Shown: positions 1 through 8,576, counted from the stretch's first letter. The stretch: DNA of 40,230 nucleotides from Nitrospirales bacterium (GCA_029261275.1 JAJDBR010000097.1:1-40230); one strand, 5' to 3'. A program made the numbers and translations. Notes: generated by a model from the letters alone, not told the origin.

Positions 1-126
1 GAAATTACCGCTCAGTGGATGACGATCTACAATGAGCAACGGCCTCACGCTTCTCTCCAGCACACAGCACCCTGTATATATGCACACTCACCGCCTCAAA
101 ACTCTATTTATGAACTGTCCGCTTGA
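1..126 (+). pseudogene. IS3-type transposase OrfB, C-terminal remnant
   Basis: Frame 1 is open from the first base of the window to a TGA at 124-126. Its first codons carry the sequence YNEQRPHASL, which is typical of the end of the integrase (DDE) domain of IS3-family OrfB transposases. After about codon 24 the similarity to that family stops and the remaining codons look like read-through into unrelated DNA. The last part overlaps the 3' end of the minus-strand gene that follows, so this is probably an old insertion relic whose end lies close to that gene. Everything upstream is outside the window, so an intact element cannot be excluded. Confidence 0.65.
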
Positions 127-1066
127 CGGGGAAGCTTACATTTAGGCCGGAGATAAACACGACCCGTTTCTCCTGATAGCCTTTGGCATGCACCAGGGTC
201 CGATAGGTGCGATCAAACTCGACTTGCGTGTTGGCTTGGGCCGCCGTTAACAGCGGAAATTTTGAGGAAACGATCCAGGGCATAGGCGAGATGAGATTTT
301 CTTCGAGAAGCCCATGGGTTTCCGGATCCCCAGAAAGGTGCCGCTTAAACCCGAACAGTTCGGGGAGCAGCTTCGCCTCAATCTTGTGACGCCCCGTGCC
401 AGGCCACGCCGCATCTCCCAGCAGCTCACGAAATTCTGGTGAGGCCACATAACATTTAGACGTGCTGTAGGACTTGCGTGGGCGGAACTCCCCGTGGGTT
501 CCCACTTTGACGAGTTTGTCCAGGTAAAGAAACAAGCCTTCTTTCATGTCTTCATTCAAGATTTGATTGTCAATGGTGACCAACAGGTCTTTGTCCTGAC
601 GATGGAGAAAGATATTTTCCTTGGCAAAGGCATACTGTTGTAAGTACCACTTAAGCACACTGTCGATCTTCCCGCAGGAAGGCGTCGTCTCGAAATGCTC
701 CGTATGACTCCGATGGTAGTGTCCGAAAGAGGCGTCTTCCGGATCGTACCCCACATGACTGGCATGAATAATCAACAGATCCTTCCCATGGTCCGCATGC
801 GGACCATGCCGATCAGTGGCGACAATCCCACCAACTCTTCCATGATTAAACGGAAAGGCTCCGAAATGTTTGGCAAGCAGAATGCTGGGATACCCTTGGG
901 TTTCATCCGAACAAAAGGCGCGGGAGGGTAAGATTTTTCCAGGCTCAAAGCCTAATGATCGACAAAAGTTATACAGGCGCGCGACAAAACAATTGTAGGG
1001 AAACGTGGCACCCTCGAGAATAAAGTCTTCTAAAGCACCTTTGATATCAATATTCGCGGAATACAT
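104..1066 (-). CDS. LCIB / beta-carbonic-anhydrase-like protein (tentative)
   Basis: A soluble protein of 320 residues without signal peptide or membrane segment. I see an order of motifs like that of the LCIB/LCIC proteins, which have a beta-carbonic-anhydrase fold: CSDE at residues 52-55, where the family has a zinc cysteine next to an Asp; GRVGG at 76-80; HASHVGYD at 101-108 in the position of the family PHI-x-ID segment; and SCGK at 130-133 in the position of the second zinc cysteine. C52, H101 or H104 and C131 could therefore be zinc ligands. The Arg that normally sits beside the first Cys is Ser here, so activity is uncertain. The C-terminal 170 residues match nothing I recognise. It stands alone on its strand, with an IS relic touching its 3' end, so the last residues may have been altered. 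A role in CO2/bicarbonate handling would suit an autotroph but is inference. Confidence 0.5.
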   Translation of the reverse strand: MYSANIDIKGALEDFILEGATFPYNCFVARLYNFCRSLGFEPGKILPSRAFCSDETQGYPSILLAKHFGAFPFNHGRVGGIVATDRHGPHADHGKDLLIIHASHVGYDPEDASFGHYHRSHTEHFETTPSCGKIDSVLKWYLQQYAFAKENIFLHRQDKDLLVTIDNQILNEDMKEGLFLYLDKLVKVGTHGEFRPRKSYSTSKCYVASPEFRELLGDAAWPGTGRHKIEAKLLPELFGFKRHLSGDPETHGLLEENLISPMPWIVSSKFPLLTAAQANTQVEFDRTYRTLVHAKGYQEKRVVFISGLNVSFPVKRTVHK

Positions 1067-1366
1067 AGGGTCGATTCGCCCTTCTCACACCAGTGTGGTT
1101 TTTGGGTTTGTAGAATGAGCCTGCCTGCCTAACCCATTAATAACGCTATTGAGGAATCAGGCGCTATCCTGATAGGAAGACGGGATATCTAGGACGGTGG
1201 GCCTCACATGAGAAAACCCATTGTATACACGGATCTTGGAAACAATCTCTGATTTCCGAGGAAGCCCGATGAAGAGGAAAAGACCAATGACCAAAATAGC
1301 ACGCTAATTGACTCAACAGATTATGGTCAAAATGATCAGCAGGCAGACAACAAAATGAAAGCTTCA
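1067..1366. other. intergenic stretch without a convincing gene
   Basis: I see no coding region with a ribosome-binding site here. A 67-codon minus-strand reading frame at 1164-1367 has no recognisable motif and an unlikely composition. The stretch should contain the promoter of the minus-strand LCIB-like gene near its left edge, but no clear -35/-10 pair stands out. Confidence 0.4.
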
Positions 1367-1579
1367 CTATCTCAAAATAATTGAGTCGGGTGAGAGGTGA
1401 ACTGCTGAGGAAGGCCGAATAAGCGTTCGTTGTTCGGTGGAAGAAGAAACAGGTTGTTTTTCGCGAAGCCCGGCTAGATATGTCGTAAACGTAGCTGATT
1501 GTTCTCTGGTGAGATATAAATTCAACAGAACCATAACCACAATGAGACCGATGATGATTAAATCAAAAATAGGATTCAT
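1367..1579 (-). CDS. small single-pass membrane protein
   Basis: Seventy codons starting at an ATG at 1579. The frame is open ten codons further upstream, but this ATG is preceded by AAGGTGG at four-base spacing, which decides the start. Residues 5-24 form one hydrophobic helix (LIIIGLIVVMVLLNLYL), followed by a polar cytoplasmic or periplasmic tail of about 45 residues with no motif I recognise. The function is unknown. Its ribosome-binding site is buried in a perfect hairpin (1584-1613), which suggests translational control. It lies between the LCIB-like gene and a small zinc-ribbon gene, neither in an obvious operon with it. Confidence 0.5.
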   Translation of the reverse strand: MNPIFDLIIIGLIVVMVLLNLYLTREQSATFTTYLAGLREKQPVSSSTEQRTLIRPSSAVHLSPDSIILR

Positions 1580-1583
1580 AATC

Positions 1584-1613
1584 CACCTTGCCGTCATGAA
1601 GAAAGGCAAGGTG
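1584..1613 (-). promoter_or_regulatory. hairpin covering a ribosome-binding site
   Basis: A perfect 9-bp inverted repeat, CACCTTGCC at 1584-1592 and GGCAAGGTG at 1605-1613, with a 12-base loop. On the minus-strand transcript the 3' arm contains AAGGTG, the Shine-Dalgarno sequence of the small membrane protein that starts at 1579. If the hairpin forms in the mRNA it would block ribosome entry, as in RNA thermometers or protein- or sRNA-controlled leaders. There is no U-run after it, so it is not a typical terminator. Confidence 0.45.
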
Positions 1614-2054
1614 TGTTCCTTTGCCCTCGTAGGCCACTAGCATCATTCCAGGCTCCCCAAGACGTTGAGAAATAAACCGTTTTTCTATAACGCTATTCTC
1701 TTTCGAGCGATTGGATTATCGGGGTTCCTTTGGGCTGTGCGATATCGCTCTGTAAGGATGGTGTAAGATTGCACGGTTGTGGAAGGTGCGGAATTTTACC
1801 GGATGGGTAAAAGTTTGAACGCGCGGTTTCCTCTGGCTTAACCTCAAGGCTTGCACGCTCTTCAAAGGATTCTCCGGTACTCCGATTCTTCATTCCCTAT
1901 GGGGCAGAATCAATGGTACAGCCACCACCCTGCTGCCATTCATTAAACTTGCGTTTAGAACAGCCCAAAACACATCATTTTCTTTCATTCCCTCAGAAGG
2001 AAGCGTAAAATCATCTCCACTTACGTTATTCCAATAGGGCGGAGTACCCATTTC
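1614..2054. other. intergenic stretch without a convincing gene
   Basis: A 66-codon minus-strand frame at 1693-1893 is the longest candidate. It has no good ribosome-binding site and no recognisable domain, so I do not call it. The right end presumably holds the promoter of the small zinc-ribbon gene at 2055. Confidence 0.35.
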
Positions 2055-2252
2055 ATGACTTCAGACGAGGCCGGTCGTCTACAAGACGCATGGAGAACAA
2101 AACATGGTGGTAAAGCCTGCCACCATAACCGTGTCGTCGATCATCTCATCACATCAAATGGGCAGACCACAGGGAAGTTGGCCTGCAAAGAATGTGGCGC
2201 TATCTTCCCAGATTTACTCAAATCGCTGCCAGACGTATCTCCTCCATCCTAA
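2055..2252 (+). CDS. small zinc-ribbon-like protein
   Basis: A 65-residue protein with a knuckle CKECG at about residues 44-48 and a Cys-His-His at residues 22-24, spaced like the two halves of a small zinc ribbon. A GGCGGAG stretch lies about 13 bases before the ATG, a rather long but usable spacing. The middle part (VVDHLITSNGQTTGKLACKECG) reads like a compact domain and is not a shadow of another gene, because neither strand has an overlapping known gene. The function is unknown, and nucleic-acid or protein binding is the usual guess for such ribbons. Its neighbours do not help. Confidence 0.55.
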   Translation: MTSDEAGRLQDAWRTKHGGKACHHNRVVDHLITSNGQTTGKLACKECGAIFPDLLKSLPDVSPPS

Positions 2253-2541
2253 CCACGCCTTCCTCAAGGAGAATACTATCGTTTTCCCAGCCGATTAAAA
2301 AAATGGTCAATACTTCCTTATTCGTAATACTGTGGTCTCCACTGTTTGTCGTGAAATTCCCCATAGTCCTTCAAAAGACGTGATGCGTCATACAACGTTT
2401 TTTCCCATCAACTTTTCAAGATACCCGGTTAAGCCTTTTTGGGGCCGAATCATCAGAAAAAGATTTGTGCAGAGGGAAGAGCGAAAAGAAGAAGGTGAAA
2501 ATCGGCGTGATCTGATTGCCGACGAAGACCAGTTTCGAGAG

Positions 2542-3369
2542 TTAAAAGGAAGGGCCGTCCTCAGCTTGGCCGGTCATCGGAACAAATCGCACCGGCAACA
2601 ATTGGGTTTTTTGATAGCCCTCTTCGGTTCGTCGAATCAAGACAAGATTTTGAGAATGCTCCCCCACTGGAAGAATGAGACGCCCCCCAACACTTAACTG
2701 CTCTAAGAGCGGTTCAGGAATATGGTCTGGTGCTGCCGTTAAGATAACCGCATTAAACGGGCGTTCTTCCGGCCAGCCTTGATAGCCATCGCCAGCTCGC
2801 ACGACAACCTGGTTATAGCCTAATTTGGCTAATATCTTAGTAGCCCGTGCTGCCAGTAGTTCCACAATTTCAATTGTAAACACGTCCGCACCTAACTCGG
2901 CGAGGATTGCAGCCTGATACCCGGAACCAGTCCCAATTTCCAAGACTTTTTCACCCGGTTGTAACTTCAGCGCTTCGGTCATAAATGCCACAATAAAAGG
3001 TTGAGAGATTGTTTGCTCAAATCCAATGGGGAGCGGAAAATTTCCATAGGCATCTTCCGAATCCTGCTCAGGAATAAACAGATGCCGAGGAACCTTTCTC
3101 ATCGCGGCAATCACAGCTAGATCGGTAATTCCATCAACCACAATTTGAGTCTCCACCATCCAATCCCTTTCACCTTGTCGTGAAGGATCGTTGGGGTTAT
3201 TCATTGCTGATGGTCTCACCTCTAATGCCCCCATCCAGAATAAAATTGAACAACACACAACCAAGAAAACCCATCTGCTGTCCATCGCATACTTCATTTT
3301 TGGATATCGTAGGTATGATTGTCCACCTGCTCTCCACGCTCCTCCTACCCAGTCATGCAACAAACCCAC
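2542..3369 (-). CDS. pcm: protein-L-isoaspartate O-methyltransferase, membrane-anchored or exported
   Basis: SAM-dependent enzyme that methylates isoaspartyl residues in ageing proteins so that they can be repaired. The PCMT hallmarks are present: the QTISQPFIVAFM segment at residues 119-130 and the SAM motif VLEIGTGSG at 142-150. The catalytic domain of about 210 residues has the usual length. Unusually, residues 33-47 form a hydrophobic stretch (VFLVVCCSILFWMGA) ahead of it, so the protein is probably a periplasmic or anchored form. The given start is a GTG with GAAGG six bases upstream. An ATG 24 codons further in (MKYAMD) would place the hydrophobic segment right at the N terminus as a signal peptide, but it has no ribosome-binding site. 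It is the last gene of the ackA-xfp-pcm run, 86 bp after xfp, which suggests a protein-repair role in starvation. Confidence 0.88.
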   Translation of the reverse strand: MGLLHDWVGGAWRAGGQSYLRYPKMKYAMDSRWVFLVVCCSILFWMGALEVRPSAMNNPNDPSRQGERDWMVETQIVVDGITDLAVIAAMRKVPRHLFIPEQDSEDAYGNFPLPIGFEQTISQPFIVAFMTEALKLQPGEKVLEIGTGSGYQAAILAELGADVFTIEIVELLAARATKILAKLGYNQVVVRAGDGYQGWPEERPFNAVILTAAPDHIPEPLLEQLSVGGRLILPVGEHSQNLVLIRRTEEGYQKTQLLPVRFVPMTGQAEDGPSF

Positions 3370-3455
3370 TACTTACCTTCAGGCCATACCAGGCCTCAAT
3401 AATTTGGGGCCAAGGAAAGTATCTAGTTTCAGTTTGTGGCATAGACCTCATCTCT

Positions 3456-5822
3456 TTACCTGTCAGGCCACTTCCAGTTGCGGATTTCCGGCATATCATC
3501 ACCATGAATTCTGATATAGGTCTTATGATCGATCCATTTATCGCGAATCGTTTGCTTGGCATAGGCGGCCAGATGTTCTAACTGTGGCACACGATCCATC
3601 ACATCCGCCACAAGATGAAACCGATCCAGATCATTGAGCACTACCATGTCAAAGGGCGTCGTGGTAGTCCCTTCTTCTTTATACCCCCGGACATGGAGAT
3701 TCTTATGGTTAGTTCGGCGATAAGTTAATCGATGAATCAACCACGGATATCCATGAAAGGCAAAAATGATCGGCTTATCCGTCGTGAACAGCGTATCAAA
3801 CTCCTGATCTGAAAGGCCGTGGGGATGCTCGTTCTGCGGTTGCAGCTTCATTAAGTTCACGACATTCACCACACGAATTTTCAAATCGGGCGCTTGGGTT
3901 CGGAGGAGATCCACTGCAGCGAGGGTCTCCAACGTTGGCGCATCTCCGGCACAAGCCATCACCACATCCGGCTCCCTCCCTTTATCGTTACTGGCCCATT
4001 CCCAAATACCAATTCCGGCGATGCAATGCTTGATAGCCGCATCCATATTCAAATACTGCAACCCTGGCTGCTTGCCTGCCACAATCACATTTACCAAGTT
4101 CCGACTACGCAGACATGTATCAGCAATGAACAATAAACTATTCGCATCGGGCGGCAAATAAATACGAATGACTTCAGCTTTTTTGTTGGCTACATGGTCG
4201 ATAAACCCCGGATCTTGGTGAGAAAAGCCATTGTGATCTTGCCGCCAGACATGGGAGGTCAACAAATAGTTCAAAGACGCAATGGGTCGGCGCCAGGGAA
4301 TGCCCTCTCGTGTCACCTTGAGCCATTTTGCATGTTGGTTGAACATCGAATCGATAAGATGAATGAATGCCTCGTAGCAGGAGAAAAACCCGTGGCGTCC
4401 AGTCAGAAGATATCCTTCCAGCCAACCCTGGCAGGTATGTTCACTCAACATTTCAAATACACGGCCGTCAGTTGAAAGATAGTCATCTTCCGGAAGAGTC
4501 TCGGCCACCCATCGACGCTTTGTCACTTCAAACAATGCGCTCAATCGGTTCGATGCCGTTTCGTCAGGTCCAAATACCAGAAAATTCCGGTTATCCATAT
4601 TGTCTTTCATCACATCTCGAAGAAACTGCCCCATCACCCGCGTGGCCTCGGCCATGACCGTGCCCGGCTTGGGAACATCCACTGCATAATCTTGAAAGGC
4701 CGGCATCTTCAATTCTTTCAAGAGCAGTCCTCCATTGGCATGAGGATTGACCCCCATCCGTCTGATTCCCTTGGGAGCCAGCGCAGCCAACCGTGGAATG
4801 AGCTTTCCCTGCGCATCGAAGACCTCTTCCGGTTGATAACTTTTCAGCCAATCTTCCAAGAGCTTGAGATGTTTCTTATTGGTCGACATATCGGAAAAGG
4901 GGACTTGGTGCGATCGCCAGGAATCTTCCGTCTTTTTACCATCCACCTCTTTAGGACCCGTCCAGCCCTTCGGGGAGCGCAAAATAATCATGGGCCACCG
5001 AGGACGGGTGACATCCCCTGTGTTTCGTGCATGGTGTTGAATGGATTGGATCTCACTGATCACATCATCTAAGGTTTTGGCCATCAGTCGATGCATCGTT
5101 TCCGGGTCGGACCCTTCTACAAAATGGGGTTGATAGCCGTACCCCAAAAACAAGTTATTCAATTCCTCATGACTGATGCGGGCGAGCACGGTGGGATTCG
5201 CTATTTTGTACCCATTCAAATGCAGGATGGGAAGAACGGCACCGTCGATTGCCGGATTCAGAAATTTATTGGAATGCCAGGCTGTCGCCAACGGCCCGGT
5301 TTCCGCCTCTCCATCACCCACCACACACGCTACAATTAAATCGGGGTTATCCAGCGCTGCCCCAAACGCATGGGCGACCGAATACCCAAGTTCCCCGCCT
5401 TCATGAATCGATCCGGGGGTTTCAGGTGCAACATGACTCGGAATGCCCCCTGGAAACGAAAATTGTTTAAACAGTTTTCTGATCCCTTCCGCATCTTGAG
5501 AAATGTTGGGATAGACTTCGCTATAGCTTCCTTCCAGATAGGTGTTCGCCACAAGGCCTGGCCCACCATGTCCGGGACCTGCAATGTAGAGCATGTTCAG
5601 ATCATGACTCTTAATGAGACGATTCAAGTGGGCGTAGATAAAGTTCAACCCTGGAGTCGTCCCCCAATGCCCCAACAAACGCCGCTTCACATGCTCAAGC
5701 GTGAGCGGCTTCGTTAACAACGGATTATCGAGTAAGTAGATTTGCCCGACAGACAAATAATTTGCCGCACGCCAGTAGGCATCGATATTAGCCAGTGCCT
5801 CTTCAGTTATACTCGTCGGCAT
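3456..5822 (-). CDS. xfp: xylulose-5-phosphate/fructose-6-phosphate phosphoketolase
   Basis: Thiamine-diphosphate enzyme that splits xylulose-5-P (or fructose-6-P) with phosphate into acetyl-phosphate and glyceraldehyde-3-P (or erythrose-4-P). At 788 residues it has the family length. Family signatures include GPGHGGPG at residues 82-89, [19 protein letters not shown] at 130-148, the ThDP/Mg motif GDGEAETGP at 169-177, and the later segments [11 protein letters not shown] and [19 protein letters not shown] strong Shine-Dalgarno (AGGAGACG) precedes the ATG. It follows ackA by 69 bp on the same strand, so acetyl-phosphate produced here can be converted directly to acetate and ATP. The pair forms a short pathway from Calvin-cycle or pentose-phosphate sugars to ATP without respiration. 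In an autotroph it would most likely be used to ferment stored carbon, which is inference. Confidence 0.96.
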   Translation of the reverse strand: MPTSITEEALANIDAYWRAANYLSVGQIYLLDNPLLTKPLTLEHVKRRLLGHWGTTPGLNFIYAHLNRLIKSHDLNMLYIAGPGHGGPGLVANTYLEGSYSEVYPNISQDAEGIRKLFKQFSFPGGIPSHVAPETPGSIHEGGELGYSVAHAFGAALDNPDLIVACVVGDGEAETGPLATAWHSNKFLNPAIDGAVLPILHLNGYKIANPTVLARISHEELNNLFLGYGYQPHFVEGSDPETMHRLMAKTLDDVISEIQSIQHHARNTGDVTRPRWPMIILRSPKGWTGPKEVDGKKTEDSWRSHQVPFSDMSTNKKHLKLLEDWLKSYQPEEVFDAQGKLIPRLAALAPKGIRRMGVNPHANGGLLLKELKMPAFQDYAVDVPKPGTVMAEATRVMGQFLRDVMKDNMDNRNFLVFGPDETASNRLSALFEVTKRRWVAETLPEDDYLSTDGRVFEMLSEHTCQGWLEGYLLTGRHGFFSCYEAFIHLIDSMFNQHAKWLKVTREGIPWRRPIASLNYLLTSHVWRQDHNGFSHQDPGFIDHVANKKAEVIRIYLPPDANSLLFIADTCLRSRNLVNVIVAGKQPGLQYLNMDAAIKHCIAGIGIWEWASNDKGREPDVVMACAGDAPTLETLAAVDLLRTQAPDLKIRVVNVVNLMKLQPQNEHPHGLSDQEFDTLFTTDKPIIFAFHGYPWLIHRLTYRRTNHKNLHVRGYKEEGTTTTPFDMVVLNDLDRFHLVADVMDRVPQLEHLAAYAKQTIRDKWIDHKTYIRIHGDDMPEIRNWKWPDR

Positions 5823-5891
5823 ATGCGTCTCCTGTTCCGAACGAGAAAAAATGATACCCGTAAAAAAAACAAATAGGAAGAGGATCTCGTT

Positions 5892-7139
5892 CTATGGAGT
5901 CGACGGCTCAAGACAACTGAACGTTTCATGTGCAATAAGAGTTTCCTCATCTGTCGCCACAACATACGCGGCAATGGATGACTCGTCGTCACTAATTTTT
6001 TTTGCTTCCCCTGGGCTTAAATTGATGGCTTGCTCATTACAAACGGAGTCTATGTGCAATCCACACCACTCCATGCCAACGCACACCTGTGCCCGTATCT
6101 CAGGTGAATGTTGCCCTATTCCCCCGCCAAACACGATGGCGTCCGCGCCATGTAACACAGCCAGATACGCTCCAAGGTACTGTTGAATGCGATAGCAAAA
6201 CATGTCGATGGCCAATTGCGCCTGTGTATGGTGCTCCTCTTTTGCTGCCTGAAGCAAAATTTCCATGTGGGAGGAGCGTCCCGATACTCCTAAGAGACCG
6301 GATTGTTCATTCAGAATTTTCTCAACTTCCTCCACGTTCATGGCATGGTGTTTCATAAGGTGCAAAACCACGGCGGGATCCACATTCCCAGACCGGGTTC
6401 CCATCACCAACCCTTCCATTGGCGTAAATCCCATCGATGTCTCAACAGACTGTCCTTGAGCAATCGCAGCCATAGAACAGCCATTGCCTAATTGAAGTGT
6501 GATGAGTCGTGATTGGTGAAGCGGCTGCCCAGTCACACGAGTGTAGCCTGCCGCCAACGACGCATGGGCGATGCCATGGAACCCATATCGTCGGATGCCT
6601 GTTATCTTTACTAACTCCCACGGTAAGGCATAGGTTCGAGCATGCTCCCGAAGTGTGGTATGAAACGCCGTATCGAACACCGCGACCATTGGCACCGCCG
6701 GACCCAAGACTTGTTGTAAAGTGCGAATGCCCGCCACCCCGAAAGGATTATGGAGAGGGGCCAAGTCGTTCAGTTGTTCAATCTGGTGAAGTACCTTCTC
6801 CTCAAGGCGCACCGCTTGGGTGAAAACTTCTCCTCCATGCACAATCCGATGCCCAACAGCTTCAATGTCTTTCCAATAAGCATCGGTTTGTTGAGAATCT
6901 TGTAACATGTCACACATCCAATGAATCGCACGTCCGAAATCCGTAATTTGGCGTGAGAACGTACGAATCACACCCTGGTCGTCGATCAGCACGCATGGAG
7001 ACTCTCCCTCAATCACGGAGATTTTCCCACGGAGCAATGTATGACCATCCCCTTGTTCTTCATTGTGACGAGAACAAGCCATATCATGCACTGAAAATTT
7101 CAGAGATGAGCCTCCACAATTGACGACTAATATCCTCAT
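5892..7139 (-). CDS. ackA: acetate kinase
   Basis: Catalyses acetyl-phosphate + ADP to acetate + ATP, or the reverse. The ASKHA-fold signatures are in order: VNCGGSSLKF at the N terminus, VAVFDTAFHTTL, RRYGFHGIAHAS, QLGNGCSMAAI, MGTRSGNVDP and the C-terminal ATDEETLIA. The length of 415 residues is normal for the family. The usual GTSH after the RYGFHG motif is GIAH here, a change seen in divergent members. The start ATG has GGTGA seven bases upstream. It is the first gene of the run ackA-xfp-pcm. No phosphotransacetylase gene lies nearby, which fits a direct supply of acetyl-phosphate from the phosphoketolase. Confidence 0.95.
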   Translation of the reverse strand: MRILVVNCGGSSLKFSVHDMACSRHNEEQGDGHTLLRGKISVIEGESPCVLIDDQGVIRTFSRQITDFGRAIHWMCDMLQDSQQTDAYWKDIEAVGHRIVHGGEVFTQAVRLEEKVLHQIEQLNDLAPLHNPFGVAGIRTLQQVLGPAVPMVAVFDTAFHTTLREHARTYALPWELVKITGIRRYGFHGIAHASLAAGYTRVTGQPLHQSRLITLQLGNGCSMAAIAQGQSVETSMGFTPMEGLVMGTRSGNVDPAVVLHLMKHHAMNVEEVEKILNEQSGLLGVSGRSSHMEILLQAAKEEHHTQAQLAIDMFCYRIQQYLGAYLAVLHGADAIVFGGGIGQHSPEIRAQVCVGMEWCGLHIDSVCNEQAINLSPGEAKKISDDESSIAAYVVATDEETLIAHETFSCLEPSTP

Positions 7140-7217
7140 TTTTTCACCGTGTCGACTCTAGCAAGGTCTTTAGATGAAAAACGGCATCCTCCTAAAGAAC
7201 CATATGGATAAAAATAT

Positions 7218-7231
7218 TTGATTCCAACCAA
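7218..7231. promoter_or_regulatory. possible FNR/CRP-type site upstream of ackA
   Basis: The sequence TTGAT-TCCA-ACCAA differs by one base from the FNR consensus TTGAT-N4-ATCAA and lies about 80 bp before the ackA start. An FNR-type activator would fit an anaerobic role for the phosphoketolase operon. A single near-match is weak evidence and no clear -10 box could be assigned. Confidence 0.25.
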
Positions 7232-7320
7232 GCCCACGCGGTGGCCCTCAATTTGAATATAGATGGATCTGTGAATTACGGAGAGTAAATATTCTCCCCC
7301 TTTTATTTTCTTCAATTTGA

Positions 7321-7776
7321 TTAATGTTCGCTCTCTGCCTCTGAAGCAGAAGGCACACTGGCTGCCCAGGCGCGCAGGACCACACGATCAGAATCTGAAA
7401 GCCTCGCTTCAGGATGAAGGGGAAGGTAAAACCATGGGGGCATTTCCCCTTCGTCTACCTCTTCCCAAATTTCCTTGATGATTTTGTCACGTTTCTTTTG
7501 ACTATACCGATTCCATGTCGAGAAGTTGAGCTCTTCTCAACCTTCTCCCACATCCCAGGCTAAGAGCCACGAAACCGGAGCCACCCGGCTATAACTCGGC
7601 CAGATCGTTTCATGTGAATGACAATCATAACAGGCACGTTTCAGAATCGTTTTCACCTCTGGCGATGCCAGGATTTCTTCTTCCACGGGGGGATTACTTC
7701 TGTTAACAGGGATGAACTGAATCCCTGCCAATACAAGTACCGCGATAAACACCATCTTTATCAGGGGACTTTTCAT
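7321..7776 (-). pseudogene. exported haem-binding domain protein interrupted by an in-frame TGA
   Basis: The frame from ATG 7776 to TAA 7321 is 152 codons and is continuous apart from a single TGA at 7537-7539. The N terminus has an uncleaved-type signal anchor (residues 6-24). It is followed by a c-type haem motif, CYDCH at about residues 49-53, and the segment VAPVSWLLAWDVGEG. After the TGA the same frame continues with EELNFSTWNRY, then EMPPWFYLPLHPEARLSD, which is the second half of the same small haem-binding domain (Pfam haem_bd type). In relatives the residue at the stop is Arg (EGR-x-LNFS), so one C-to-T change (CGA to TGA) explains it. Either the gene is recently inactivated, the stop is read through, or it is a base error. 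The N-terminal fragment alone still carries the CxxCH. Confidence 0.75.
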
Positions 7777-7806
7777 AGTGGCATACTTCTTTCGTGCAGG
7801 TTGAAT

Positions 7807-7989
7807 CTAGCTTTGGTTTTTGACCAGAACGTGCTGATATTCTTTCACCAATTCAGCGCCCTTCCAATTGTTCAACAGAGCAAGCTCCATGCCCTTCACA
7901 AATGTTCTCTTATGAATGCCTCTAGGAGAACAATCACCATCCCTTAGCACCCCATGAATTAAAACCAGGGAAAAAGCGAGTTTCTTCAT
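7807..7989 (-). CDS. hypothetical short protein with possible signal peptide
   Basis: Sixty codons beginning at an ATG with GGAG four bases upstream. The frame is open about 30 codons further but without a better start. The first 15 residues (MKKLAFSLVLIHGVL) could be a signal peptide, followed by a basic region with no motif I recognise. It lies 30 bp upstream of the interrupted haem-protein gene on the same strand and might be a leader gene or a degenerate fragment. Low confidence that it is expressed. Confidence 0.25.
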   Translation of the reverse strand: MKKLAFSLVLIHGVLRDGDCSPRGIHKRTFVKGMELALLNNWKGAELVKEYQHVLVKNQS

Positions 7990-8173
7990 TCGACTCCAGC
8001 TTTCAATGGGGCAGATCCCTTCATCTGTTCTGGAAAAATGGGGAATTAAGGAACAGCCCCTCATCTCGAGAAATCCCATGTACGTGAAAACATAAGACTT
8101 CCTGAGGCCGTTGTTTGTGGCACAACTCTTGAGTTATTTCTGCAATACCACACCCATTCATGAGCCGATTCAC

Positions 8174-8566
8174 ATGCTTCTCATTGCCACAGTCGATCCA
8201 ATCCTACGAAGTCATTTACGACAACGGCTGACGGAAAAGGGAGATTCCTTTCAGATACTCGAAGAAGGAGAAAATATTGTGGATTCGGTTTTTTGCCATC
8301 AACCTTCTCTTGTGATTTTGGATTTGTATTTAACCCATCCCAGTGGGCTTGCCATTTTGAGACAACTCCGGGCCGAAGGATATGCTGGCCAAGTGGTAGT
8401 ATTAGGTGGACAATCCTCTCAATCCTTAGCCCCAGAAGCCACCCGGTTGGGAGCCCTGCAAATTGTGGGACGCCCGTTTTCTGCCAATCAAGTCCTCGGA
8501 GCCGCGCGCGTGGCCAAGGAAAGGCTTGCTATTGACCGTGAACGGCTTGCCCGAAATGGAATATAG
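8174..8566 (+). CDS. atypical response-regulator receiver domain protein
   Basis: A stand-alone receiver domain of 130 residues. Strand beta-3 ends in VILDLYL, giving the phospho-acceptor Asp at residue 50. The active site is not canonical: the acidic pair near the N terminus is reduced to one Asp (TVDP), the Thr/Ser after beta-4 is Gly (VVVLGG), and the conserved Lys before Pro is Arg (GRPF). It may therefore be phosphorylated poorly or act as a phosphate-independent switch. The ATG before LLIATVDP is chosen because the domain begins there; an upstream in-frame start at 8111 would add 21 residues without domain character. It lies 10 bp before a DUF2892 gene and is probably co-transcribed with it. 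Confidence 0.75.
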   Translation: MLLIATVDPILRSHLRQRLTEKGDSFQILEEGENIVDSVFCHQPSLVILDLYLTHPSGLAILRQLRAEGYAGQVVVLGGQSSQSLAPEATRLGALQIVGRPFSANQVLGAARVAKERLAIDRERLARNGI

Positions 8567-8576
8567 GAGGTGCACA

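Noticed and set aside
211-216. The altered sigma-54 contact loop (GSFTDA, residues 211-216 of the regulator protein) as a sign of an inactive activator
   Set aside because: Variants with Ser at position 2 and Asp at position 5 occur in natural NtrC-type activators. The Walker motifs and helix-turn-helix are intact, so I expect an active protein. Coordinates here are protein residues.
2332-2697. A 121-codon plus-strand frame
   Set aside because: Its second half overlaps the convincingly identified pcm gene on the other strand and it has no known motif.
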